Below, in pieces: positions 33,765 through 41,737 of a stretch of DNA of 58,830 nucleotides. The stretch is from assembly GCA_003165415.1 (NCBI GenBank), contig PLUC01000079.1:7551-66380 (forward strand), read 5' to 3'. How positions within the stretch are numbered: position 1 is the first letter of the stretch; each line of letters opens with the position of its first letter. The notes under the pieces were generated by a model that ran no database searches, was not told the origin of the DNA, and saw nothing but the letters and a program-made list of their open reading frames with translations. The position numbers and the translations under genes are program-made. Source of the stretch: Holophagaceae bacterium. Its GTDB lineage: Bacteria > Acidobacteriota > Holophagae > Holophagales > Holophagaceae.

Positions 33765-35711
33765 ATGGCTGATTTTCGACGTCTTCTTTTGGGTCGCCGT
33801 CTGGCCACCGACGAGACCCAGCACACCAAGATCAGCACCCCCATCGGACTCGCGGTCTTCTCCTCGAATGCCCTCTCCTCGGTGGCGTACGCCACCCAGG
33901 AGATCACGGCCTCGCTCTCCATGACCCTTGGCCAGGGCGGGCTGGGCCTCGCCGCCGGCGTGGCGGCGTCGGCCGTGTTCGGGCTGCTGGTCCCGGCGGC
34001 CTGCGGCATCGTCATCCTCCTGGCCCTGCTGGCCATCAGCTACCGGCAGACCATCCTGGAGTATCCCGGGGGCGGCGGGACCTACATGGTGGCCAAGGAA
34101 AACCTCGGGGAGATGGCGGCGCAGACCGCCGGCGCGTCCCTGCTCATCGACTACGTGCTCACCGTGGCGGTGTCGGTGTCCGCCGGGATCGCCGCCATCA
34201 CCTCCGCCGTGCCGGCCCTGGAGGGCGCCAACGTGTTCCTGGCGCTGCTGGTCATCGCCGGCATCGCCATGGCCAACCTGCGCGGGCTGCGGGAAGGGCG
34301 CAGGTACTTCGCCATTCCCACCTTCGGCTTCCTCGGCTGCATGGCGGTCCTGCTGGCCATCGGTTTCGGCCGCTGGATGTTCGGGGCGCCGCTGGTGCCC
34401 GGGCCCGGCCACCTGCAGATGGAGCGCGCCGCGGGGCACGCCTCCCAGCTGGCGGGCCTGGTGCTGCTCTGGGTGTTCATGCGGGCCTTCGCCGCGGGCT
34501 GCACCGCCCTGACCGGGGTGGAGGCCATCTCCAGCGGGGTTCCCGCCTTCAAGGAGCCCGCCGGCCGGAACGCGGCCAGGACCATGGTCTGGATGGCGCT
34601 CCTGCTGGGGATCATGTTCCTGGGGATCACCCTGCTCAGCCGCCACTATGGCGTCACCTACCACCACAGCCCCGACGCCGAGGTGGTGCAGGAGACCCTG
34701 CTGTCCAGGCTCAGCTGGCAGATCCTGGGGTACAACGGCGTCCTGGGCATTCCCGCCCGGATCGGCTACGGCCTGATCCAGGCCTTCACCTTCGCCATCC
34801 TGCTGGTGGCGGCCAACACCGCCTACTCCGACTTCCCGCGGCTGGCAGCGCTCCACGCCAAGGACGGGTTCATGCCCCAGCAGTTCACCAGCATGGGCGA
34901 CCGCCTGGTGTTCTCCAACGGCATCCTGATCCTCTCGGTCCTCTCCGGGGCGCTGGTCTACCTGTTCCACGCCAACACCGACATCCTGCTGCCGCTCTAT
35001 GCCCTGGGCGTGTTCATGGGCTTCACCATCAGCCAGACCGGCATGGTCGTGCACTGGTTCAGGAAGCGCGGCCGCCACTGGCATGTGAAGTCGGTGGTGA
35101 ACGGCGTCGGCGCGGCCGCCTCGGCGCTGGTGATGCTGGACATCGCCATCACCAAGTTCGCCGGCGGCGCCTGGATCGTCATCGCGCTGGTGCCGATGCT
35201 GGTGGTGATCTTTTTCAACATCCACCGCCACTACATCCGGGTGAAGTCCACCCTGGCCGCCAGCCGCACCGACGCCTTCCTCCCGAGCAAGCACCACGCC
35301 ATCGTGCTGGTGTCCAGCCTGCACGCCGGGGTGGTCCAGGCATTGGCCTACGCCCGGCTGATATCGGGCAACCGGGTGGAGGCGCTCACCGTCGATCTGG
35401 GCTCGGACGGCTTCCACGAAAGCGCCGCCATCCAGAAGCTGAGGGCAGACTGGGCCTACTACGGCATGGGCGTGCCCCTGCGCAGTGTGCCGAGCCCATA
35501 CCGGCGGATCGTGGAGCCGATCCTGGACGAAGTGGAGCGGTTCCGCCTGGCCGAGCCCGAGGTCTGCCTGACCGTGATCCTCCCCGAGTTCGTCACGCCC
35601 AAATGGTGGCAGCGCATCCTGCACAACCAGATGGCCTTCCGCATCAAAGCGATGCTCATGCTCAAGCCCGGAGTCATCGTCACTTCCGTTCGGATGCACC
35701 TGCCGGATTGA
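33765..35711 (+). CDS. kimA: KimA-type potassium transporter (APC superfamily)
   Basis: 648 residues. After a short cytoplasmic start comes the segment KISTPIGLAVFSSNALSSVA, matching the KimA/YdaO opening (ALxxLSSDALSSVAYG). About twelve hydrophobic helices follow to about residue 480, including EYPGGGGTYMVAKENLG (substrate-binding unwound helix, PxGGGxYxVA in the family). A C-terminal cytoplasmic alpha/beta domain of about 160 residues begins KHHAIVLVSSLHAGVVQALA and is universal-stress-like, as in KimA. KimA takes up K+ by proton symport. ATG 33765 preceded by GGGG. No c-di-AMP riboswitch is visible in the 75-bp leader. The next 400 bp are the palindromic element. Confidence 0.85.
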   Translation: MADFRRLLLGRRLATDETQHTKISTPIGLAVFSSNALSSVAYATQEITASLSMTLGQGGLGLAAGVAASAVFGLLVPAACGIVILLALLAISYRQTILEYPGGGGTYMVAKENLGEMAAQTAGASLLIDYVLTVAVSVSAGIAAITSAVPALEGANVFLALLVIAGIAMANLRGLREGRRYFAIPTFGFLGCMAVLLAIGFGRWMFGAPLVPGPGHLQMERAAGHASQLAGLVLLWVFMRAFAAGCTALTGVEAISSGVPAFKEPAGRNAARTMVWMALLLGIMFLGITLLSRHYGVTYHHSPDAEVVQETLLSRLSWQILGYNGVLGIPARIGYGLIQAFTFAILLVAANTAYSDFPRLAALHAKDGFMPQQFTSMGDRLVFSNGILILSVLSGALVYLFHANTDILLPLYALGVFMGFTISQTGMVVHWFRKRGRHWHVKSVVNGVGAAASALVMLDIAITKFAGGAWIVIALVPMLVVIFFNIHRHYIRVKSTLAASRTDAFLPSKHHAIVLVSSLHAGVVQALAYARLISGNRVEALTVDLGSDGFHESAAIQKLRADWAYYGMGVPLRSVPSPYRRIVEPILDEVERFRLAEPEVCLTVILPEFVTPKWWQRILHNQMAFRIKAMLMLKPGVIVTSVRMHLPD

Positions 35712-35724
35712 TTCACCCTGCCGA

Positions 35725-36133
35725 GGCGTCCGTTGTTCCGCCCATCGCGCCCTACTGTTTCGTTCGGGCCCCTTAGCGGTGCGCCGACCCATCGGTGCGT
35801 GAATCTCTTGAAGCGTCCTCGCTGCGCTCCGGGCGCTGCAAGAGTTCACGCAGGTCTTCCCCGCCTGGTTTTTGGAATACGTCGCCAGTCATCGGAAAAC
35901 GATTTGCGGCAACCATTCCAGGACCCGGGGCCTATAGGATCAGACCATCGCCACCTTTGCCATTGAACCGCAACCTGGAATCCAGGCGGGGAAGGCCAGC
36001 GTGAGACCTTGGATCGCCCGCAGGCGGCGCAGCCGCCGAGGACGGTCCAAGGATCTCACGCACCGATGGGTCGGCGCATCAACATGGGACCCGAAGGAAA
36101 CAGATAGGCGCGTTGGGCGGGACAACGGACGCC
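35725..36133. repeat. Large palindromic intergenic element, copy A
   Basis: 409 bp, almost wholly self-complementary, filling the space between the convergent kimA and the Zn-ribbon gene (gene-free 35712-36142). Outer ends GGCGTCCGTTGTTCCGCCC and GGGCGGGACAACGGACGCC mirror each other. 35781-35802 mirrors 36056-36077 perfectly over 22 bases. Side hairpin 1 is 35796-35852 (TGCGTGAA-t-CTCTTG with CAAGAG-TTCACGCA). Side hairpin 2 is 35999-36061 (GCGTGAGA CCTTGGA with TCCAAGG-a-TCTCACGC) and holds an inner GGCGGC-gca-GCCGCC. The centre also has TTCCCCGCCTGG mirrored by CCAGGCGGGGAA. A second copy in inverse orientation is at 49181-49601. Short open frames inside are by-products. Mobile palindrome, structured RNA or bidirectional terminator are all possible. 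Confidence 0.85.
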
Positions 36134-36142
36134 ACGGTAGGG

Positions 36143-36871
36143 TTAGCGTACCCGGCGGCTGGGGAGTTGCAGGATCTCCAGGCCGGAGAGCAGCTCGGCC
36201 AGGGTGCGGTGGTTGGGGGTGAGCACCATGCACAGGAAGGACACCGGGAAGCCCAGGGCCGAGACCAGGTGGAGCAGGGAGAAGGACATGCGGCGCTCGG
36301 GCAGGTCGGTGTCCAGCAGCAGGCGCTCCATGCCCATCATGGGCGACTGGCCCACCAGGACCAGCGGCACCATGAGGTAGGCCCAGGACACGGCACCGTG
36401 CACCGGCAGCAGGTAGGGCCAGAGGTTCGGGTAGAGCACGGCGGGCGGTGAGCCGGACATCCAGCAGGCCACCAGCGCCAGCCCGCCGTTGAGCATCAGC
36501 AGCGCCAGGCACTCCAGGGCCTCCATCTTGACCACGGGCCAGAAGGCATCGGTCAGCTCCAGGTCGGGGCTGGGGGCGGGCAGCTCCAGGCGCAGGCCGG
36601 GGTCCGGGAAGCCCCCGGTGAAGCTCTGGGGCTCCGCGTTCTCCGGCGGTATCCGCTCCAGGATGGTCAGGGGCTCGACCCGGCCCAGGGCCGGCGTCGA
36701 GAGGGTCTGTCTTTCCTCCCTGGCGGACCCGGAGTTCTTCAGGGCCGAGGCCTGGAACAGGAGCGGCCGGGGCAGGGGCTGGCGGGCCAGGCTCAGGCCG
36801 CACTGGGGGCATTCCAGTACCAGCGGGGTGATCCGCTGGTGGCAGCTCGGGCAGTGGGTTCGCAGGTTCAA
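36143..36871 (-). CDS. Zinc-ribbon membrane protein (RDD-like)
   Basis: 242 residues. A zinc ribbon opens the protein: CPSCHQRITPLVLECPQCGL (two CxxC). A Pro-rich linker follows (about 30-115), then about four hydrophobic segments (ALLMLNGGLALVACWMSG; PYLLPVHGAVSWAYLMVPLV; LLHLVSALGFPVSFLCMVL). The arrangement MGMERLLLDTDLPERRMSF...NHRTLAELLSG is that of RDD family membrane proteins. Function unknown. Last gene of a six-gene minus-strand operon (from 41619) that also has FHA, TPR and LolA genes; 2 bases after the TPR gene. Confidence 0.75.
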   Translation of the reverse strand: MNLRTHCPSCHQRITPLVLECPQCGLSLARQPLPRPLLFQASALKNSGSAREERQTLSTPALGRVEPLTILERIPPENAEPQSFTGGFPDPGLRLELPAPSPDLELTDAFWPVVKMEALECLALLMLNGGLALVACWMSGSPPAVLYPNLWPYLLPVHGAVSWAYLMVPLVLVGQSPMMGMERLLLDTDLPERRMSFSLLHLVSALGFPVSFLCMVLTPNHRTLAELLSGLEILQLPSRRVR

Positions 36872-36873
36872 GG

Positions 36874-38448
36874 TCAGCCCAGCAGCTGGATCCAGGGAGT
36901 CCGGTCGGGCTTGGCCATGTCCTGGATCGCTTCAAGCAGTTTAAGCCGGGCCGGCCAGGTCAGGTCCTGGGGAAACATGGCCTGCCCCAGGCGGAGGGCC
37001 TCCCGGGCCTTGCCCATGCGGTCGTCGGCGGCGTAGAGCGGTGCCAGCGCCAGCAGCACCTTGCGGGCGCGGCCGCGCAGATCCAGGTCGTCGGGGTCGT
37101 GCCGCAGCAGGACCAGGATGGCCCGGTTGGCGCTCTCCAGGTCCCTGGCCTGCAGGGCCTTGTCGAAATCGGCCAGGGTCGCGGTGACCGGGAGGTAGGT
37201 GAGCTTGTCCTTGGACCGCTGCACCAGCAGGGTCGCTGCAGGATTCTCCGGATCAAGCAGCCGCCACTCCTGGGCCCGGAAGTAGGCCAGCAGAGGGTCC
37301 TCGGCCAGGGCCTCCTCGGCCTCCTTGCGGATGGCCTCCACCGGCTCGATGAGGGAGGGGATGTCCACCAGCCGGGAGACCGGCTTCAGGGCGTTCTGCT
37401 TGGCCGCGGCGACGGCCGACCTCAGGGCCGCTTCCCGGCGGCGCAGGCCGTAGACGGCCAGCCCCGCGACCACCAGGAGGCCCAGGCCGATGGCGACCGC
37501 CAGGGCCCTGGTGGTCCTGAACCAGGGCGGCAGGCGCAGGGCGCTCAGGGCCCCCGGAAGCCTGAATCCGTCCCGCTGGAGGGGCCGCACGGTGAGGGCC
37601 CTGGGGGGCCCCACCGCCGGGGGGATGGCGGGCCTGGCGGGAGGCTCGGCCAGGCTCAGGGGAACCGGGCGGGGCGCCTCGTCCCGGGCGGCGAGGAGGG
37701 TCCTGGCCTGGTGGTAGCCCTGGAGGATGCGGGCATCCTGGGAACCCTCGTCCAGCAGCTGCTGGAAGGCCCGGGCGGCGTCCTCCAGGCGCCGCTCGCG
37801 AAGGAACTGCTCGGCGCGCCAGATCCGGGTCTCCCGCTCGGGGGCGGCATCCCGGTCCGGCGCGTGGCTGGGGGCCTGGGGCCGGGCGGCTTCCTGCTCC
37901 TGGTCGCGGCGGGCCATCACCAGGTACTCGCGGGCGTCCTGGTGCCCCGGCTGCAGTTCCAGGGCCCGCCGCCATTTGACCATGGCCTCCTCGGCCATGC
38001 CCAGATCGTAGAGCTGGACCCCCTCGTGGACCAGCTGGTCCACATCGATCCGGGCGGCCCCCGTGGCGGCCTCAGGGGCGGCCGCGGCCTGGGGCGGCCT
38101 CCGCGGGGGCAGGCCCAGGTCCCGGCGGGCGTCGTTGGCATAGGCGATGGCCAGCTTGTGTCCCGGATCGACGGCGAGGATCTGCTCCCATTTCCGCAGG
38201 GCGTCCCCGGCCTGGCCCAGGTCGTAGAGGGCGCAGCCCTCCTGCAGGAGGCGCTCGTTGCTCCAGGCGCCGTTCTTCTGGTCCAGGGCCAGCTTGACCC
38301 GGTAGAGGCCCGCCCGCGCCGCCTGGTGGGCCGGGTCGCGCTTGAGGATGGCCTGCCAGATCTGTCCCGCCTGCACCACGTCCCCCGCCTCGAACAGCGA
38401 GGTCGCGCGGTCCAGGTAGGTCTGGAAGGGATTGGGGGCGGCGGGCAT
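36874..38448 (-). CDS. TPR protein with one membrane helix
   Basis: 524 residues. Three or more TPR-like units fill the first about 170 residues (FEAGDVVQAGQIWQAILKRD; YDLGQAGDALRKWEQILAVD; YDLGMAEEAMVKWRRALELQ). A Pro/Ala/Arg-rich middle follows, then one transmembrane helix at about 325-345 (ALAVAIGLGLLVVAGLAVYG), and a helical C-terminal domain, presumably across the membrane. An in-frame TTG at 38454 overlapping the FHA stop is an alternative start. With FHA and LolA genes this suggests an envelope-linked signalling or assembly operon; the role is unproven. Confidence 0.75.
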   Translation of the reverse strand: MPAAPNPFQTYLDRATSLFEAGDVVQAGQIWQAILKRDPAHQAARAGLYRVKLALDQKNGAWSNERLLQEGCALYDLGQAGDALRKWEQILAVDPGHKLAIAYANDARRDLGLPPRRPPQAAAAPEAATGAARIDVDQLVHEGVQLYDLGMAEEAMVKWRRALELQPGHQDAREYLVMARRDQEQEAARPQAPSHAPDRDAAPERETRIWRAEQFLRERRLEDAARAFQQLLDEGSQDARILQGYHQARTLLAARDEAPRPVPLSLAEPPARPAIPPAVGPPRALTVRPLQRDGFRLPGALSALRLPPWFRTTRALAVAIGLGLLVVAGLAVYGLRRREAALRSAVAAAKQNALKPVSRLVDIPSLIEPVEAIRKEAEEALAEDPLLAYFRAQEWRLLDPENPAATLLVQRSKDKLTYLPVTATLADFDKALQARDLESANRAILVLLRHDPDDLDLRGRARKVLLALAPLYAADDRMGKAREALRLGQAMFPQDLTWPARLKLLEAIQDMAKPDRTPWIQLLG

Positions 38449-38450
38449 GT

Positions 38451-39020
38451 TCAATCCATGGACATCATGTCGACGGCCCGGATCAGCAGCATGAATGTGC
38501 TCTTTCCGCAGGAGAACTCCTGCCGGTCCGAGAGCTGGGTGGGCCCGTCGATGACCTTGCCGTTGGTGACGGTGCCGTTGGTGGAGCCCAGATCACTGAG
38601 CCAGGCGGTGCCGTCGGCGTGGATCTCGATGCGGGCGTGCCGGCGCGAGGTTTCCGGGTCGTTGATGATCACGTCGCCTTCTTCCCGGCCGATGACTGTG
38701 ACCGCGGAGGTGAGCACGCGGACCGTGGACGCCTGGGGGCCGGTGAGGAACGCCAGGCTGTAGCGCATGCCGGGCGGCATGGCCGCCTCACCCGTCGCCG
38801 AGGCGAGCAGGGCGTCCCGCTGCCGCCGGGAGGTGGTCTCGGTGGGCTTGGGTTCCGGCGCCTCCTCCCTGGGGGTGGGCGGAGGTTCGCCGGTGGAGGG
38901 ATTCATGACCTCGAACACCATGGAGCACTTGGGGCACTGGAACCGCTTGGATTTCGCCCCCTGGAAGCGAACGTCCGAGTACTGGAAACGCGCCGAGCAG
39001 GAAGGACAGACAACGATCAT
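38451..39020 (-). CDS. Zinc-ribbon plus FHA domain protein
   Basis: 189 residues. The first 40 are an MJ0042-type zinc ribbon (VVCPSCSARFQYSD; KRFQCPKCSMVFEV; CxxC twice). A Pro/Glu linker leads to a forkhead-associated domain (about 95-185) with all landmark residues: VIGREEGDVIINDPETSRRH and LSDLGSTNGTVTNGK. FHA domains bind phosphothreonine, so a Ser/Thr kinase may act upstream, although none is in the window. Next to the TPR membrane protein, with coupled or overlapping starts. Confidence 0.88.
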   Translation of the reverse strand: MIVVCPSCSARFQYSDVRFQGAKSKRFQCPKCSMVFEVMNPSTGEPPPTPREEAPEPKPTETTSRRQRDALLASATGEAAMPPGMRYSLAFLTGPQASTVRVLTSAVTVIGREEGDVIINDPETSRRHARIEIHADGTAWLSDLGSTNGTVTNGKVIDGPTQLSDRQEFSCGKSTFMLLIRAVDMMSMD

Positions 39021-39043
39021 TTCTCCCCCCGGAAAAGTCCAGT

Positions 39044-39748
39044 CTACTTTCTCGTGGCGAAAAAACTGAATTCGTCTTTGAGGGGCACGCCGGGGGGGAC
39101 CTTGAACCCGGTCACCGCCGCCGGCAGCGCCTGGTTGGTCACCAGCGGCCCGAGCTCCAGCAGCCAGGAATCCCCGCCCCGTTCCACCCAGTTCACCTGG
39201 CGCGGCAGGTACGAGTCCTTGTCGACCCAGATGGTGAGCAGTTCCATGCGCCGCTTGACCGAGAGGCTGCGCGGGAGGAGGGTGAACTGGAGCGACCCCT
39301 TCACTTCCTTGCCCTCGTCCAGGGAGATCTTGAAGTAATCAGAAAGATAGGAGAGCTTCTGCCCCAGGCCCAGGAACTGGCGGTTGGCGTTCTTGAGAAA
39401 GCCGATCTTGAGCCGCTGGCCCTGGCCGGCGGCCGGACTGTAGGAGATGAGGGCCTTGGGGGTCAGGTGGAGGATCAGGTCCTCGGGCGGCGCGAAGGCG
39501 AAATGGGCGAACTCGGAGCCCTGGAGGTAGAGGGTCCCCTTGGTGACCGTGGGGGTCTTGAGCATGACCCGGCGGATGGTGAGGGTGAACGGCGCCTGGA
39601 GGGTGACCACCTTGGCCTGGGCCGCGTCGAAGCGTTCGGCCGCTTCCTGCACGCCCAGCACTTGGGCGCCGAGGGTCGCGGCGGAAAGGAGCAGGCACCC
39701 CATCAGCCCCATGGCCAGCCAGGGGCGGTGATGCCGGGGCATGCCCAT
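39044..39748 (-). CDS. LolA-family outer-membrane lipoprotein carrier
   Basis: 234 residues with a signal peptide (LAMGLMGCLLLSAATLGAQ). The mature part has the LolA pattern: VVTLQAPFTLTIRR, KGTLYLQGSEFAHFAFAPPE (family KGxxxxxrPxxFRWxxxxP, here reduced), LILHLTPKALISYSPAAGQG and IWVDKDSYLPRQVNWVERGG. LolA ferries lipoproteins over the periplasm. The usual positions of Arg43 and neighbouring aromatics are not clear, so it may be a LolA-like protein with other cargo. Its ATG overlaps the preceding OM-barrel gene stop. Confidence 0.78.
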   Translation of the reverse strand: MGMPRHHRPWLAMGLMGCLLLSAATLGAQVLGVQEAAERFDAAQAKVVTLQAPFTLTIRRVMLKTPTVTKGTLYLQGSEFAHFAFAPPEDLILHLTPKALISYSPAAGQGQRLKIGFLKNANRQFLGLGQKLSYLSDYFKISLDEGKEVKGSLQFTLLPRSLSVKRRMELLTIWVDKDSYLPRQVNWVERGGDSWLLELGPLVTNQALPAAVTGFKVPPGVPLKDEFSFFATRK

Positions 39749-40824
39749 CAGTTCACCATGAAGGTGCCGCCCTTCATGGGGCGGTCCTGGCCGGCCTGGA
39801 AGCCCACGGCGAGCAGCAGGGAACTGGTGCGGATCTGCAGGGTTCCCCCGATGTTGGTCACGCTGACCCCATCGATCTTCTTCTGCTCGACCCCCACCAG
39901 GAACGCCGCCGCCGCGCTGAGGCCGAAGCGCAGGGACGCGCTGGAGGACTGCTGCTTGACCGGGAACGGCATCCGCTCGACGGCATTGATGTCGCTCTCC
40001 AGGGAGAGCTTGGCGATCTGCCCCAGGTCGAGCTGGAGGCCGGCCCGGAACTGGGGTTGCAGGTAGACGTCCCAGAGGTGCTTGGAAATGAGCTGGTCCG
40101 CGGTGACCCCCAGGCGCACGCCCTGGGCCAGTTCCAGCACGGCTCCCGCGTCCAGTCCCAGGTTCCAGCTGCTCTCCGAGGTGCCGGTGCTGTCCAGCAG
40201 CGTGGTGGTGGCGCTGGCGAAGGGGGAATAGAGGCCGTTGTAGTTCAGGACAGTCTCGCCCATGGACCAGCGCTCCATCCGCAGGCAGACGCCCAGGGCG
40301 GTGGTGGAGCCGCTCTGCATCGGCCCCCCGCCGCCGATGCTCAGGCGGTCGACGGTGGCCCGGCGTCCGTCCAGGGTGGACTGGTTGTTGCCAAGGCCGC
40401 CGTTCAGGTTGGCGGTGGTGAGGTCGGGGTAGGCCAGGATGCTGTTGAACTCCTCCCGGGTCAGGGCCAGGTTGCCCCCGTCCTTGGCGGCGGAGGCGCC
40501 GTAGGCCTGGGTGCGCAGGACCCAGGGCGCGTTGGCGAGCTGGGCCAGGGAGGCGGAGGCCGCCGCCGGGTCCGAGGACGCGCTGCCGTTCAGGATGGAC
40601 TCGGCGTCCTTGGCCTGCAGGTCGCCGTTCAGGTAGGTGAAGTAGTAGCCCTTGGGGGCCTGGCCGTCCCGGGCGGGGTTGGCCAGGGGGTTCATGCCCT
40701 CCGAGAAGATGCTGGACCCGCCGAAGGCGGGGCCGTCGGTGAACAGCGGCGTCTGGGCCCAGAGGGGCGCGGAGACTGCGGACGCGGCGAGGACGATCCG
40801 GGCGAGGAGAGGTTTGTGGCTCAT
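39748..40824 (-). CDS. Outer-membrane beta-barrel protein, unknown function
   Basis: 358 residues with a signal peptide (LLARIVLAASAVSAPLWAQ). The mature chain has the alternating pattern and aromatic girdle of a barrel (WSMGETVLNYNGLYSPFASA; VYLQPQFRAGLQLDLGQIAK; SASLRFGLSAAAAFLVGVEQ). A PANP-like start (GMNPLANPARDGQAPKGYYF) recalls conjugal-transfer TraF/UPF0164-type outer-membrane proteins. Fifteen bases after the metallo-beta-lactamase gene; overlaps lolA start. Substrate unknown. Confidence 0.7.
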   Translation of the reverse strand: MSHKPLLARIVLAASAVSAPLWAQTPLFTDGPAFGGSSIFSEGMNPLANPARDGQAPKGYYFTYLNGDLQAKDAESILNGSASSDPAAASASLAQLANAPWVLRTQAYGASAAKDGGNLALTREEFNSILAYPDLTTANLNGGLGNNQSTLDGRRATVDRLSIGGGGPMQSGSTTALGVCLRMERWSMGETVLNYNGLYSPFASATTTLLDSTGTSESSWNLGLDAGAVLELAQGVRLGVTADQLISKHLWDVYLQPQFRAGLQLDLGQIAKLSLESDINAVERMPFPVKQQSSSASLRFGLSAAAAFLVGVEQKKIDGVSVTNIGGTLQIRTSSLLLAVGFQAGQDRPMKGGTFMVN

Positions 40825-40839
40825 GGGAATATCCTGAGC

Positions 40840-41619
40840 CTATCGGGCCTGGGCCGCAACCACCAAAGGCGTGTCCTGCCGGGCCAGATGCAGGTCCGTC
40901 GTTGAGCTGCGCAACACCTCGGCGGCCGCCAGCCGGGCCAGGGCGGGATCATTGTTCTGTTCGCTCAGGTGGGACAGGACCACGGTCTTGAGCCTCGGGC
41001 TGAGGATCCCGGCCAGCAGCTCGGCCATGCTCTCGTTGCTGAGGTGGCCCACCCGGCTGAGGATGCGGGCTTTCAGCACCGGCGGGTAGCCGCCCTCCCG
41101 GAGCATCTGGACATCGTGGTTGGCCTCCAGGGCCAGCAGATCCAGGCCGGCGCAGTGGTCCGCCACCAGGGCGGTGGGATGGCCCAGGTCGGTGACCACC
41201 GCGGCCTGGAACCCGTCCCATTCCAGCCGGTACGCCACCGGGTCCACCGCGTCGTGGGGGGTGGTGAAGGGCAGCACCCGCACCCCGTTCCAGTCGGCGG
41301 CGTGGCCGGCGCGCAGGGGAATCAGCCGGGACGGGGGGATGTCGATGCCATGGATGGCGTTGACCGCGGCCAGGGTCTCCGCCGTGACCATGAACACCCA
41401 ATCGGTGTGCCGGAGCAGGATCGGCACCGCGCGGATGTGGTCCGAGTGCTCGTGGGAAAGGGCCACCGCCCCCACCTGGCCGATGTCCCAGCCGATCTCC
41501 TCCATGCGCAGACGGATCTGCTTGAGGGAGATGCCCACGTCCACCAGCAGCGTGCGCCGGCCGTCCGAGAAGGCATGGCAGTTCCCTTTGGAGCCTGAGG
41601 CGAGCGCAGCGTAGTTCAC
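40840..41619 (-). CDS. Metallo-beta-lactamase-fold hydrolase (YycJ/WalJ-like)
   Basis: 259 residues. The start YAALASGSKGNCHAFSDGRR and the metal motif VALSHEHSDHIRAVPILLRH (HxHxDH) are typical of the YycJ/WalJ branch, with further ligands in TPHDAVDPVAYRLEW, AVVTDLGHPTALV and LEANHDVQMLREG. YycJ-like proteins are thought to be nucleases/phosphodiesterases. GTG 41619 was taken as start since it precedes the family's first strand directly; there is no strong binding site. First gene of the operon that runs to 36143. Confidence 0.87.
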   Translation of the reverse strand: MNYAALASGSKGNCHAFSDGRRTLLVDVGISLKQIRLRMEEIGWDIGQVGAVALSHEHSDHIRAVPILLRHTDWVFMVTAETLAAVNAIHGIDIPPSRLIPLRAGHAADWNGVRVLPFTTPHDAVDPVAYRLEWDGFQAAVVTDLGHPTALVADHCAGLDLLALEANHDVQMLREGGYPPVLKARILSRVGHLSNESMAELLAGILSPRLKTVVLSHLSEQNNDPALARLAAAEVLRSSTTDLHLARQDTPLVVAAQAR

Positions 41620-41737
41620 CGCCCAAGGATAGCAGCGAGGGGTCCCGGAGGAGGGCCGGCCCTGAACCCAATGACGGAACCTTGCCCGCCCGGGCCGCAT
41701 GACTGAGGGGCGCCGGAACCGGCGAAGGGGGGTATCC

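Noticed and set aside
35733-35966. Short frames within the palindromic element with similar peptides in copies A and B (also 49348-49605)
   Set aside because: Similarity follows from the shared repeat DNA. The same peptide-like strings appear on both arms because the arms are inverted repeats, and there is no ribosome site.
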